DNA of 64,000 nt from Kaustia mangrovi (GTDB lineage Bacteria; Pseudomonadota; Alphaproteobacteria; Rhizobiales; Im1): the NCBI RefSeq assembly GCF_015482775.1, contig NZ_CP058214.1, forward strand, positions 3,524,501 to 3,588,500, read 5' to 3'. A program made the translations under genes and the position numbers. Each line of letters starts with the position of its first letter. Position 1 is the first letter of the stretch. Shown one piece after another: positions 43,289-51,936 of the stretch. The notes under the pieces were generated by a model. It was not told where the DNA came from. It saw nothing but the letters and a program-made list of their open reading frames with translations, and made no database searches.

Positions 43289-43509
43289 GGCGGAGACTTT
43301 CTGTTGTCGGATTGGCCGTAGACGAGAATGGCGGGGCCACAGAGTACGGCCCGCCGGCGCGGTGCGCCATGGCCTTCGCCTCCACGGGATGGAAAACACG
43401 GGGGTGGAAACGCCTCCATCCGTGCGGCACCGAACCCGGCGTCGAGACGAAAGGGGCTGGACATCGCGCGGGCGATCCCGGAAGACGGGCAGGACCGGAC
43501 GGTGAGGCT

Positions 43510-44478
43510 ATGACGGAAACGGGCGAGACAGGGAACCGGCGGGCAGGCGAGGGCTTTGGCCCGCTCGACGCGGTGATCGCGGCCAAGCGCGCGGAGAACG
43601 ACATGCGCGTCTGGTCGCTCGTCGTCACCATATTCGGCGACGCCATCGTGCCGCGCGGCGGCGAGGTCTGGCTCGGCACGCTTCTGGAGCTCGTCGGGCG
43701 CCTCGGCGTGGAGGCCAATGCCCTGCGCACAGCCATGTCGCGGCTGACGGCGGAAGGCTGGCTCGCGCGCACGCGCATCGGCCGGAACAGCTATTACCGG
43801 CTTGCCCCGGCGGGCGCGGCGGAGTTCGCCCGTGCGACCCACCGCATCTATGCCGCCGGCCCGCCGGGCTGGTCGGGGGCGTGGCTCATGCTGGTCGCCC
43901 CGCGCGATGCGCAGGCCGGGTCCGACCTTGCGGCGTTCCTCGCGCGCAATGCCTTCGCCGCACCGGCGCCCGGTCTTCACTTTCGGCCCGACACCGCGCC
44001 GGAGGAAGGCGACAGGGCGCTCGCCGACCGCGTCCGCGACCATGTTGCGGGCACGGGCTTCACGCTTTTCGAGGGGCATGCGCTCGGCGGTGCGGACCCG
44101 GCGGCGCTGGCGGCCCGCGCCTGGGCGCTTGAGGAGCTCGCGGGCGACTATCGCGCGCTGGATACGCTGTTCGCCGGAGTGAAGGCCGCAATCGACGCCG
44201 GCGAGCGGCCGGGCGCACTGGATGCCATGGCGGCACGCACGCTCCTCATCCACTATTTCCGCCGCATCGTGCTCAAGGACCCGCTCCTGCCGGAGGCCCT
44301 GCTGCCGGAGGGGTGGCCCGGCACCGATGCGCGCCGCCTGGTCGCCGGTCTCTACCGCGCGCTGCTCCAGCCGAGCGAGCGCTGGCTCGACGGCGCGGCC
44401 AGCCGGAACGGCGGAACGCTCAAGGTGCCGGGCCCAGCCTTCTTCCGGCGCTTTGGCGGCCTTTCGCGGGCCGACTGA
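43510..44478 (+). CDS. paaX: Phenylacetic acid degradation operon repressor PaaX
   Basis: 322 aa; ATG 43510 follows GGTGAGG. The N-terminal winged helix (about 30-100) contains RVWSLVVTIFGDAIVPRGG and NALRTAMSRLTAEGWL, and the middle GWSGAWLMLV and C-terminal HYFRRIVLKDPLLPEALLP are PaaX signatures. PaaX represses paa genes and is released by phenylacetyl-CoA. The paaA promoter with a matching palindrome lies about 60 bp downstream of its stop. It is divergent from the GST gene. Two regulators, this one and the TetR protein at 57805, lie in the same island. Confidence 0.92.
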   Translation: MTETGETGNRRAGEGFGPLDAVIAAKRAENDMRVWSLVVTIFGDAIVPRGGEVWLGTLLELVGRLGVEANALRTAMSRLTAEGWLARTRIGRNSYYRLAPAGAAEFARATHRIYAAGPPGWSGAWLMLVAPRDAQAGSDLAAFLARNAFAAPAPGLHFRPDTAPEEGDRALADRVRDHVAGTGFTLFEGHALGGADPAALAARAWALEELAGDYRALDTLFAGVKAAIDAGERPGALDAMAARTLLIHYFRRIVLKDPLLPEALLPEGWPGTDARRLVAGLYRALLQPSERWLDGAASRNGGTLKVPGPAFFRRFGGLSRAD

Positions 44479-44541
44479 ACCGGACAGGACGCAATCCGCA
44501 CTATCGATGACTGGAAAGGCCTTCTGTGTCAGCGCGTTATG

Positions 44542-44585
44542 ATATGTTACGTAATTTCGTTGAAATAGAATAATTGGTAACATAT
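44542..44585. promoter_or_regulatory. PaaX operator candidate
   Basis: ATATGTTAC (44542-44550) and GTAACATAT (44577-44585) are perfect 9-bp inverted arms separated by 26 bp. Wide-spaced inverted repeats are known for PaaX in other bacteria. The right arm overlaps the -10 box of the paaA promoter and the left arm lies just upstream of the -35, so bound repressor would block RNA polymerase. A second small palindrome TTACGTAA (44547-44554) overlaps the left arm. Confidence 0.7.
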
Positions 44586-44588
44586 ATT
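44560..44588 (+). promoter_or_regulatory. paaA promoter
   Basis: TTGAAA (44560-44565), 17 bp, then TATATT (44583-44588) is a good sigma-70-type promoter, 35 bp before the paaA ATG. It is embedded in the operator. Confidence 0.65.
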
Positions 44589-44623
44589 GCGGGAAAACCG
44601 ATGATCGGGAGGAGACTGCACCC

Positions 44624-45613
44624 ATGTACTCACAGGGGTTGATCAATGCCGACGGCTCGACCCACGAGGACGAGGCGTTTCTCGAGGCGTTCCAGGAGCG
44701 GATCGACCGCGAGGAGAAGATCGAGCCGAACGATCCGATGCCGGAAGGCTATCGCCGCACGCTGGTCCGGCAGATTTCCCAGCACGCCCATTCCGAGATC
44801 ATCGGCATGCAGCCGGAGGGCAACTGGATCACCCGCGCACCGTCGCTAAAGCGCAAGGCCGCGCTGCTCGCCAAGGTGCAGGACGAGGGCGGCCACGGGC
44901 TCTATCTCTATGCCGCCGCGGAGACGCTGGGCGTGACGCGCGAGGAGCTCGTCGAGCAGCTTCTCCAGGGCAAGGCGAAATATTCCTCCATCTTCACCTA
45001 TCCGACGCTGTCATGGGCCGATATCGGCGCCATTGGCTGGCTGGTCGACGGCGCGGCGATCATGAACCAGGTGCCGCTGTGCCGCTGCTCCTTCGGGCCC
45101 TATGCGCGCGCCATGATCCGGGTGTGCAAGGAGGAGAGCTTCCACCAGCGCCAGGGCTACGAGATCATGCTCACCCTGTGCAACGGCACGCCCGAACAGA
45201 AGGCCATGGCGCAGGATGCGCTCGACCGCTGGTGGTGGCCGTCGCTCATGATGTTCGGCCCGCACGATTCCGAAAGCCAGCACGGCGACCAGAACATGGC
45301 CTGGAAGATCAAGCGCTTCACCAACGATGCGCTGCGCCAGAAATTCGTCGATGCCACGGTGCCGCAGGCGGAGTTCCTGGGGCTCAAGGTCCCCGACCCC
45401 GATCTCGCATGGAACGAGGAGAAGGGCGGCTACGATATCGGCCCCATCGACTGGGACGAGTTCCGCTCCGTCTTGAAGTCCGGCGGCTTCTGCGGCCGCG
45501 ACCGCATCCGCAACCGCCGCCGCGCGGAAGAGGACGGCGCCTGGGTGCGCGAGGCGGCGGCCGCCTTTGCCGAAAAGCAGGCGACGCGCCAGGCCGACGC
45601 CGCGGCCGCGTAA
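44624..45613 (+). CDS. paaA: Phenylacetyl-CoA 1,2-epoxidase catalytic subunit PaaA
   Basis: 329 aa; ATG 44624 follows GGGAGGAG. It is the di-iron oxygenase subunit that converts phenylacetyl-CoA to its 1,2-epoxide with the help of PaaB, PaaC and PaaE. Visible family features include [32 protein letters not shown] (an E-x2-H metal pair) and [13 protein letters not shown] (a second E-x3-H metal pair). First gene of the paaABCDE operon, directly behind the promoter with the PaaX-type palindrome. Confidence 0.96.
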   Translation: MYSQGLINADGSTHEDEAFLEAFQERIDREEKIEPNDPMPEGYRRTLVRQISQHAHSEIIGMQPEGNWITRAPSLKRKAALLAKVQDEGGHGLYLYAAAETLGVTREELVEQLLQGKAKYSSIFTYPTLSWADIGAIGWLVDGAAIMNQVPLCRCSFGPYARAMIRVCKEESFHQRQGYEIMLTLCNGTPEQKAMAQDALDRWWWPSLMMFGPHDSESQHGDQNMAWKIKRFTNDALRQKFVDATVPQAEFLGLKVPDPDLAWNEEKGGYDIGPIDWDEFRSVLKSGGFCGRDRIRNRRRAEEDGAWVREAAAAFAEKQATRQADAAAA

Positions 45614-45639
45614 CGGATCATACCGACCAGGACACCGAC

Positions 45640-45927
45640 ATGACGACGAAGACGACACCGCTTTGGGAAGTGTTCATCCGCAGCCGCAACGGGCTGGCGC
45701 ACAAGCATGCCGGCTCCCTGCACGCCGCCGATGCCGAGCAGGCGCTGCAGGCCGCCCGCGACGTCTATACGCGCCGGGGCGAGGGGCAGAGCGTCTGGGT
45801 CGTGCGCTCCGCCGACATCGTCGCCTCCGACCCGAAGGACAAGGACGAGATGTTCGAGCCGACCGCATCGAAGATCTACCGGCATCCGACCTTCTACCGG
45901 ATCCCGGACGAGGTGGGGAACATGTGA
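45640..45927 (+). CDS. paaB: Phenylacetyl-CoA epoxidase subunit PaaB
   Basis: 95 aa, the usual PaaB size. PLWEVFIRSRNGLAHKHAGS and the end TFYRIPDEVGNM are characteristic (runs cut for length). PaaB is the bridging small subunit needed for the assembled epoxidase. Its stop TGA shares a base with the paaC ATG (TGATG). Confidence 0.95.
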   Translation: MTTKTTPLWEVFIRSRNGLAHKHAGSLHAADAEQALQAARDVYTRRGEGQSVWVVRSADIVASDPKDKDEMFEPTASKIYRHPTFYRIPDEVGNM

Positions 45928-46691
45928 TGGCTATCCCCAAGGACAAGGCACTGTTCGACTATGCGGTGAGGCTCGCCGACGACCAGCTCGTGCTGGGGCA
46001 CCGCCTGTCGGAATGGTGCGGCCGGGCACCGACGCTGGAGGAGGAGCTGGCGCTCGCCAATATGGGCCTCGACCTGATCGGCCAGGCGCGCTCGCTTTAT
46101 ACCTATGCCGGCGAGGTGGAAGGCGAAGGCCGCGACGAGGACGCGCTCGCCTATCTGCGCTCCGAGCGCGAGTTCGCCAACATGCTGCTCGTCGAGCAGC
46201 CCAACGACGATTTCGCCCACACCATGGTTCGCCAGCTCTTCCATGCGGCCTTCATGACGCCGTACTGGGAGGCGATGACGGGCTCCGCCGACGCCACGCT
46301 CTCGGGCATTGCCGGCAAGGCCGTGAAGGAGGCGCGCTACCATCTGCGCCATTCCGCCGAATGGATCGTCCGGCTCGGCGACGGCACGGAGGAGAGCCAT
46401 GCGCGCACGCGCGCCGCACTCGATCATCTCTGGGTGTTCACCGGCGAGCTCTTCGAGATGGACGAGACCGCGCTGTCGCTTCTCGACCGGGGCGTGGCTG
46501 TGGATGCGCGCGCGCTGAAGCCCGAATGGGACCGTGCGATGAACGAGACCCTGGCGCGCGCGGGGCTCGATCGGCCGGGCGAGATCGCCATGCTGAGCGG
46601 AGGACGGACGGGCCGCCACAGCGAGCATCTGGGCCACCTCCTGGCCGAGATGCAGTATATGCAGCGCGCCTATCCGGGCATGACATGGTGA
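45927..46691 (+). CDS. paaC: Phenylacetyl-CoA epoxidase structural subunit PaaC
   Basis: 254 aa. A ferritin-like helical protein homologous to PaaA that forms the PaaAC core and has lost the catalytic metal site in characterised enzymes. It shows NMGLDLIGQARSLY, NDDFAHTMVRQLFHAAF and KEARYHLRHSAEW. Its end overlaps the paaD start by 7 bp. Confidence 0.95.
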   Translation: MAIPKDKALFDYAVRLADDQLVLGHRLSEWCGRAPTLEEELALANMGLDLIGQARSLYTYAGEVEGEGRDEDALAYLRSEREFANMLLVEQPNDDFAHTMVRQLFHAAFMTPYWEAMTGSADATLSGIAGKAVKEARYHLRHSAEWIVRLGDGTEESHARTRAALDHLWVFTGELFEMDETALSLLDRGVAVDARALKPEWDRAMNETLARAGLDRPGEIAMLSGGRTGRHSEHLGHLLAEMQYMQRAYPGMTW

Positions 46692-47194
46692 GCGCGCTCG
46701 ACACCCGCCAGGACGAGCGCCGCGCGCGGGCCCGCGCGGCGGCCGCTGAGGTCTGCGATCCGGAGATCCCGGTGCTGACCATCGCCGATCTCGGCGTCCT
46801 GCGCGATGTCGAGGTCGCCGGCGACGAGGTGACCGTCACCATCACGCCGACCTATTCGGGCTGCCCGGCCATGCGCATGATCGAGTTCGAGATCGTGACG
46901 AGGCTCGCCGAGGCCGGATTTCCCGACGCGCAAGTCCGCACCGTGCTCTCGCCTGCCTGGACGACGGACTGGATGAGCCAGGAGGCGCGCGAGAAGCTCA
47001 GGGCCTATGGCATCGCGCCGCCGCAAGGCCGGGCCGGTGGGCGCGGCGCGCTGTTCGGCCACGACACGGTCGCCTGCCCGCAATGCGGCGGCACCGACAC
47101 CGAGCGCGTCAGCGAGTTCGGCTCGACCGCCTGCAAGGCGCTCTATCGCTGCCGGTCCTGCGGCGAACCCTTCGATTACTTCAAGTGCATATGA
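46685..47194 (+). CDS. paaD: Phenylacetate degradation protein PaaD (Fe-S maturation type)
   Basis: 169 aa from ATG 46685. A DUF59/MIP18-type domain (about 18-95, DPEIPVLTIADLGVLRDV and YSGCPAMRMI) is followed by a C-terminal zinc ribbon (CPQCGG ... CRSCGEP near 130-165). PaaD is thought to help assemble the metal or Fe-S cofactors of the epoxidase, probably the 2Fe-2S cluster of PaaE. Confidence 0.95.
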   Translation: MVSALDTRQDERRARARAAAAEVCDPEIPVLTIADLGVLRDVEVAGDEVTVTITPTYSGCPAMRMIEFEIVTRLAEAGFPDAQVRTVLSPAWTTDWMSQEAREKLRAYGIAPPQGRAGGRGALFGHDTVACPQCGGTDTERVSEFGSTACKALYRCRSCGEPFDYFKCI

Positions 47195-47209
47195 GAGCGG
47201 TATCTGGCC

Positions 47210-48289
47210 ATGGCTGAGTTCGAGACACTGTCGGTTCGCGATGTCCGCAAGGAGACGCCGGACGCCGTATCCGTCGCCTTCGACGTGCCGCCGGAGCTCG
47301 AGGATCGGTTCGGCTTCACGCCCGGCCAGTACCTGACGCTGCGGGCGACCATCGCCGGCGAGGATGTGCGGCGGACCTATTCCATCTGCTCCGGCCTCGA
47401 CGACGGCGAGATCCGCGTGGCGGTCAAGCGGGTGGAGGGTGGCCGGTTCTCCGGTTTCGTCAACGAGGCGCTGAAGCCCGGCATGACACTTGACGTGATG
47501 GCGCCGGAGGGGCGCTTCACCTGCCCGGCGACGGAGCGGGCGGGTCACGATTATGTGGCCTTCGCCGCGGGCTCGGGCGTGACGCCCGTGCTCTCCATCG
47601 TGAAGACGGTGCTCGCGCGCGAGCCGGACAGCCGCTTCACCTTCTTCTACGGCAATCGCGACACCGCCTCGATCATCTTCCGCGAGGCGCTGGAGGATCT
47701 GAAGGACCGCTATCTCGACCGGTTCACGCTCATTCATGTGCTCTCGCGCGAGGGGCAGGACGTGGACATCCTGCACGGGCGCCTGAGCGAGGAGAAGGTG
47801 CGTGCCTTCGCGCAGGCCGGGCTGTTCGACCCGGCAACCGCCGACCGGTTCTTCCTGTGCGGGCCGGGCGACATGATCGACACGGTGGAAACGGCGCTCG
47901 CCGGCCTTGGCGTCGAGGCCCGGCGCATCGCCGTGGAGCGCTTCACGCCCGCCGGGGATGCCGCGCCCGCCGCTCCCTCCGAGCGCGCGCAGGAGGCCGC
48001 CCGCGAGGGTATCGAGGTGGAGGTCGTGCTCGACGGCGCGACCCGCCGGTTCGAGCTCGGCGAGGAGGATGCGTCCATCGTCGATGCGGGCCACCGCGCC
48101 GGGATCGAGATCCCCTATTCCTGCAAGGGCGGCATGTGCTGCACCTGCCGCTGCAAGCTCGTCGAGGGCGAGGTGGAGATGGCGGCGAACTACGCGCTGG
48201 AACCCTGGGAGCTCGAAGCCGGCTTCGTCCTCGGCTGCCAGTCGCGCCCACTGACGAAGAAGGTCGTGCTCGACTTCGACGCGGCGTGA
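47210..48289 (+). CDS. paaE: Phenylacetyl-CoA epoxidase reductase PaaE
   Basis: 359 aa. A ferredoxin-NADP reductase-like part (about 1-235) has RRTYSICS for flavin binding, AAGSGVTPVLSI for NADPH and FLCGPGDM. The C-terminal plant-type 2Fe-2S ferredoxin has CKGGMCCTC with a last Cys in LGCQSRP. It passes electrons from NADPH to the PaaA di-iron site. Last gene of the operon; a repeat element separates it from the convergent livF. Confidence 0.95.
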   Translation: MAEFETLSVRDVRKETPDAVSVAFDVPPELEDRFGFTPGQYLTLRATIAGEDVRRTYSICSGLDDGEIRVAVKRVEGGRFSGFVNEALKPGMTLDVMAPEGRFTCPATERAGHDYVAFAAGSGVTPVLSIVKTVLAREPDSRFTFFYGNRDTASIIFREALEDLKDRYLDRFTLIHVLSREGQDVDILHGRLSEEKVRAFAQAGLFDPATADRFFLCGPGDMIDTVETALAGLGVEARRIAVERFTPAGDAAPAAPSERAQEAAREGIEVEVVLDGATRRFELGEEDASIVDAGHRAGIEIPYSCKGGMCCTCRCKLVEGEVEMAANYALEPWELEAGFVLGCQSRPLTKKVVLDFDAA

Positions 48290-48308
48290 TCCGGGGCGGG
48301 TCGGTTTA

Positions 48309-48450
48309 AGCCCCCTCACCCTCCCATTGCTGTCGCAATGGGCCCCTCCCTCTCCCACGAGGGGAGAGGGAGAAGATCGTCGATGCGGCGTGCAAACCCT
48401 CTCCCCTTGCGGGAGAGGGTGGCGCCGAGGGCGCCGGGTGAGGGGGTGTG
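48309..48450. repeat. Complex palindromic repeat, copy 1
   Basis: A mosaic of CCCTCACC, CCTCCCTCTCCC, GGGGAGAGGGAG, CCCTCTCCCCTTGCGGGAGA and GGGTGAGGGG pieces that can fold into several hairpins. A related copy lies at 51816-51928. The position between the convergent paaE and livF genes suggests it also ends both transcripts. Confidence 0.75.
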
Positions 48451-48474
48451 AGTCTCCGGTCTGCCCGAAAGCCC

Positions 48475-49176
48475 TCAGACGCCCAGATAGGCCGCGCGGA
48501 CTCGGTCGTCGCGGGCAAGGTCCGATGCCTCGCCGCTCATGGCGATGGCCCCGTTCTCCAGGACATAGGCCCGGGTCGAGACCGACAGGGCCGCATAGGC
48601 GTTCTGCTCGACGAGGAGGATGGTGATTCCGCGCTCCTTCAGGCTGGCGATCACCTCGAAGATCTGGTCGACGAGCGCGGGCGCGAGTCCCATGGACGGT
48701 TCGTCGAGGAGCAGGCAGGCGGGGTCGGCCATCAGCGCGCGCGCAAGCGCCAGCATCTGCTGCTGGCCGCCGGACAGCCCGCCGGCGAGCTGGGCCCGCT
48801 TCTGGCGCAGCACGGGGAAGAGCTCGTAGGCCGTCCGCATGTTGCCGGCGACCGTCTCGCGCCCCGCCCGGAAGGCGCCGAGGCGGAGATTGTCCTCCAC
48901 CGACAGGTCGGTGAAGATCTGCCGGCCCTCGGGAGACTGGGCCAGGCCGAGCGCGACCCGGCGGAACGGCTGGGCCCTGGTGATATCGTTCCCGTCGAAG
49001 CGGATGTGGCCCGCCGAGACCGGCTGGACGCCCGACAGGCATTTGAGCAGCGTCGTCTTGCCCGCGCCATTCGCGCCGACAATGGCGACCGTCTCGCCCC
49101 TGGCGATCGAGAGGTCCACCCCGTGCAGCACCTCGATGCGGCCGTAGCAGGATTTGAGACCGGCGACCTCAAGCAT
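48475..49176 (-). CDS. livF: Branched-chain-type ABC transporter ATP-binding protein LivF
   Basis: 233 aa. Walker A GANGAGKTT (34-42), signature LSGGQQQM, Walker B CLLLDEPSMGLAP and the switch His replaced by Gln (VEQNAYAA), all typical of LivF. It works with LivG below LivHM. The system's substrate is not fixed by sequence; in this place an aromatic acid such as phenylacetate is a reasonable guess. Last gene of the paaN-livKHMGF unit; its start overlaps livG by 8 bp. Confidence 0.92.
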   Translation of the reverse strand: MLEVAGLKSCYGRIEVLHGVDLSIARGETVAIVGANGAGKTTLLKCLSGVQPVSAGHIRFDGNDITRAQPFRRVALGLAQSPEGRQIFTDLSVEDNLRLGAFRAGRETVAGNMRTAYELFPVLRQKRAQLAGGLSGGQQQMLALARALMADPACLLLDEPSMGLAPALVDQIFEVIASLKERGITILLVEQNAYAALSVSTRAYVLENGAIAMSGEASDLARDDRVRAAYLGV

Positions 49177-49957
49177 GGATGTCCTCCGTCTCCGCCTGTG
49201 CAGCCTTTCCGAGATAGGCCTCGATCACGCGCGGATCCTTGCGGACGTCGTCCGGCCCGCCTTCCGCGATGGTGCGGCCCTGCTCGAGCACCAGAATGTG
49301 GCTGGAAATCTTCATGACGAGCTTCATGTCGTGCTCGACGAGCAGGATGGCGATGCCCTCCGCCGCGAGCCGGGCGATCAGCGCGTCGATCTCCGCGGTC
49401 TCCACCGCGTTGCATCCAGCCGCGGGCTCGTCGAGCAGCAGGAGCGCCGGCTCCGCCGCGAGCGCGCGGGCGATCTCCAGCCGCTTGAGCTGGCCGTAGG
49501 CGAGAGAGGAGGCCTCCCGGTCGGCGGCCTCGCCGAGCCCGACCCGGTCGAGGAACCCGCGCGCTGCGTCTTCCGCCTTGCGCGCGCGCCGGCGTGCGGA
49601 CGGCAGGGCGAGGAGATCGGAGACGAGGCTGTGGCGGACGCGCAGATGGCAGCCGACCATGACGTTCTCCAGCACCGTCATCTGCTGGAAGATCTGGAGG
49701 TTCTGGAAGGTCCGCGACAGGCCGCGCCGGGCGAGCGCTTCCGGCGGCAGGCGCGTCGCGTCCCGGCCGTTCAGCATGACCTGGCCGGAGGAGGGGGCGT
49801 AGATGCCGGAGATCATGTTGAAGAGCGTCGTCTTGCCGGCGCCGTTCGGTCCGATGATCGAGACGATCTCGCCCTTCTCCACGGCCAGCGAGACGCCGTC
49901 CACCGCCTTGATGCCGCCGAACGAGATCGACATGTCCTTCACGGCGAGAACGCTCAT
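49169..49957 (-). CDS. livG: Branched-chain-type ABC transporter ATP-binding protein LivG
   Basis: 262 aa from ATG 49957. Walker A GPNGAGKTT (36-44), the LivG-type signature LAYGQLKRLEIAR (AYGQ rather than SGGQ is normal in this group) and LLLDEPAAGCN are visible. Its start overlaps the livM stop by ATGA. It pairs with LivF. Confidence 0.92.
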   Translation of the reverse strand: MSVLAVKDMSISFGGIKAVDGVSLAVEKGEIVSIIGPNGAGKTTLFNMISGIYAPSSGQVMLNGRDATRLPPEALARRGLSRTFQNLQIFQQMTVLENVMVGCHLRVRHSLVSDLLALPSARRRARKAEDAARGFLDRVGLGEAADREASSLAYGQLKRLEIARALAAEPALLLLDEPAAGCNAVETAEIDALIARLAAEGIAILLVEHDMKLVMKISSHILVLEQGRTIAEGGPDDVRKDPRVIEAYLGKAAQAETEDIHA

Positions 49958-50922
49958 GCGGGCCTCCGGCGCAGGGCGTTGGCGAGGCTCGGCACGAGGC
50001 CGCGGCCAAGGAAGATCATCACCGCGATCATGATGACGCCGAGGGCGACGGATTCGTAGTCCTGGAAGACGGTGAGCGCCTGCGGCAGGATCGTCAGGAG
50101 CGCCGCGCCGACAATGCCGCCGAGTACCATGCCCGCCCCGCCGAGCACGGTCATGGTCACGAGCTCGATGGAATGCAGGAAATCGGCCGCGTCCGGCGTG
50201 ATGAATTGGTTGAACAGCGCAAAGAGCGAGCCGGCGACGGAGGCGTAGACGGCGGAGATCACGAAAGCCTGCAGCTTGGCGCCCGTGACGTCGACGCCGG
50301 CCACCCGCGCGGCGATCTCGCTGTCGTGGAGCGCGCGCAGCGCCCGGCCGGAGGTGCTGTCCTTGAGGTTGAGTGCGATCCAGGCCCCGACGATCATGAC
50401 GGTGCCGGCGAGCCAGTACCAGGCGACCGCCGTCTTCACCTTGAGCCCGGCCAGGGCGAACCAGCCGCGCGGATTTATGGAGGGCACGATCATGCCGTCC
50501 GGCCCGCCGGTCCATTGCGCCTCGTTGGTCAGCGCCATGGCCACGAGGATGCCGAAGCCGAGCGTGGCGACCGCCAGATAGTAGCCCTTCAGCCGGAGGA
50601 TCGGCCGGCCCACCGCATAGGCGATGGCGCCGGACAGCACCGCGCCGATGGCGATGCAGGCGAGCGGCGGCACGCCGAAATGGGTCGCCCCGATGGCGCA
50701 CGCATAGGCGCCGATTCCGAAGAAGCCGGCATGGCCGAGGCTCACCTGTCCGGCATAGCCGATCAGCACGACGAGGCCCGTGACGGCGATCGCGTTGATG
50801 AAGACGAGCGTCGCGACCCGGTAGTGATAGGTGCCGGAGAAGACGAGCGGGGCCGCGGCGATCAGCACGATCAGCACGATGAGCGTCGCGGTCTTCATGC
50901 CTGGCCTTGTCATGGCGTCCAT
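49954..50922 (-). CDS. livM: Branched-chain-type ABC transporter permease LivM
   Basis: 322 aa from ATG 50922, 4 bp after the livH stop; in-frame ATGs at 50913 and 50898 are alternative starts. About nine to ten helices. GYAGQVSLGHAGFFGIGAYA and the conserved RGRALRALHDSE-like loop (SGRALRALHDSEIAA) are LivM signatures. It forms the channel with LivH. Confidence 0.9.
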   Translation of the reverse strand: MDAMTRPGMKTATLIVLIVLIAAAPLVFSGTYHYRVATLVFINAIAVTGLVVLIGYAGQVSLGHAGFFGIGAYACAIGATHFGVPPLACIAIGAVLSGAIAYAVGRPILRLKGYYLAVATLGFGILVAMALTNEAQWTGGPDGMIVPSINPRGWFALAGLKVKTAVAWYWLAGTVMIVGAWIALNLKDSTSGRALRALHDSEIAARVAGVDVTGAKLQAFVISAVYASVAGSLFALFNQFITPDAADFLHSIELVTMTVLGGAGMVLGGIVGAALLTILPQALTVFQDYESVALGVIMIAVMIFLGRGLVPSLANALRRRPA

Positions 50923-50926
50923 GGCC

Positions 50927-51799
50927 TCACACGCGCTCCACGGTCCGCGCGGCGAACAGGCCGCCGGGCATGAAGAACAGCACGAGCAGGATGACGACAA
51001 AGGCCGCGGCATCCTTGTAGCTTGACGAGAGATAGCCGGCGGTGAGCGCCTCGATCAGGCCGAGCAGGAGGCCACCAACCAGCGCGCCCGCCGGATTGCC
51101 CATGCCGCCGAGCACGGCGGCGGCGAACCCCTTGAGCGCGATGCCGACCCCGATGCCCGCATTGGTGAGCGTGATCGGCGTTACCAGAACGCCGGCAATG
51201 GCGCCGATCGCCGCCGACAAGGCGAAGCTCAAGAGCATGACCACCTTCACATTGACGCCGACGAGCTGGGCGGCCAGCCGGTTGTTGGCGGTGGCGAGGA
51301 TCGACTTGCCCGTCATGGTCCGTGTCATGAAGACGTAGAGCGCGGCGAAGATCGCCGCCGCGCCACCCAGCACCCACAGGCTCTGCGGCAGGACCGTCGC
51401 GCCGCCGACCAGGAGGGGCGTGTCGCCGGAAAAGGCCGGGAAGCGGTGGATCTGCTTGTCGAAGACGATCTGGGCGATCCCGCGCAGCACGATGGAGGCG
51501 CCGATGGTGATGATGATGAGCGAGACCACGGAGGCACCTCGGGCGGGTTCGATGGCGAGCCGGTTGAGCACAATGCCGATGAGGCAGGTGATGGCGACCG
51601 CGCTCGCCGCGGCAAACCAGAGCGGCATGCCGGCATCGTAGGTGAACACCGTGATCATGCCGCCATACATCACGAACTCGCCCTGGGCGAAGTTCACCAC
51701 GCCCGACGCGTTGTAGATGACGGTGAAGCCGAGCGCGACGAGCGCATAGACCGCTCCCACCGTCAGGCCCGAAAACAGGAATTGCAGAAGCTCTGCCAT
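50927..51799 (-). CDS. livH: Branched-chain-type ABC transporter permease LivH
   Basis: 290 aa from ATG 51799, preceded by GGAGCGACC; a longer frame adds seven residues. Typical LivH motifs are GAVYALVALGFTVIYN, NFAQGEFVMYG and GFAAAVLGGMGNPAGA. Eight or so helices. A palindromic repeat element separates it from livK, which may let the binding-protein message accumulate separately. Confidence 0.92.
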   Translation of the reverse strand: MAELLQFLFSGLTVGAVYALVALGFTVIYNASGVVNFAQGEFVMYGGMITVFTYDAGMPLWFAAASAVAITCLIGIVLNRLAIEPARGASVVSLIIITIGASIVLRGIAQIVFDKQIHRFPAFSGDTPLLVGGATVLPQSLWVLGGAAAIFAALYVFMTRTMTGKSILATANNRLAAQLVGVNVKVVMLLSFALSAAIGAIAGVLVTPITLTNAGIGVGIALKGFAAAVLGGMGNPAGALVGGLLLGLIEALTAGYLSSSYKDAAAFVVILLVLFFMPGGLFAARTVERV

Positions 51800-51815
51800 G
51801 GTCGCTCCGGTGGCT

Positions 51816-51928
51816 CTCACCCCCCCTCCCTCTCCCGCGAGGGGAGAGGGACAAGGGGAAGCGGGCGCTCAAGAGACCCCTCTCCCGCGGAGGGGAGAGG
51901 GGGCGCCAAAGACGCCGGGTGAGGAGAA
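51816..51928. repeat. Complex palindromic repeat, copy 2 (between livK and livH)
   Basis: Contains CCTCCCTCTCCCGCGA, GGGGAGAGGGA, CCCCTCTCCCGCGGAGGGGA and GCGCCAAAGACGCCGGGTGA, matching the 48309-48450 element in its building blocks. It can form hairpins just after the livK stop. Confidence 0.75.
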
Positions 51929-51936
51929 GCCGCCTC

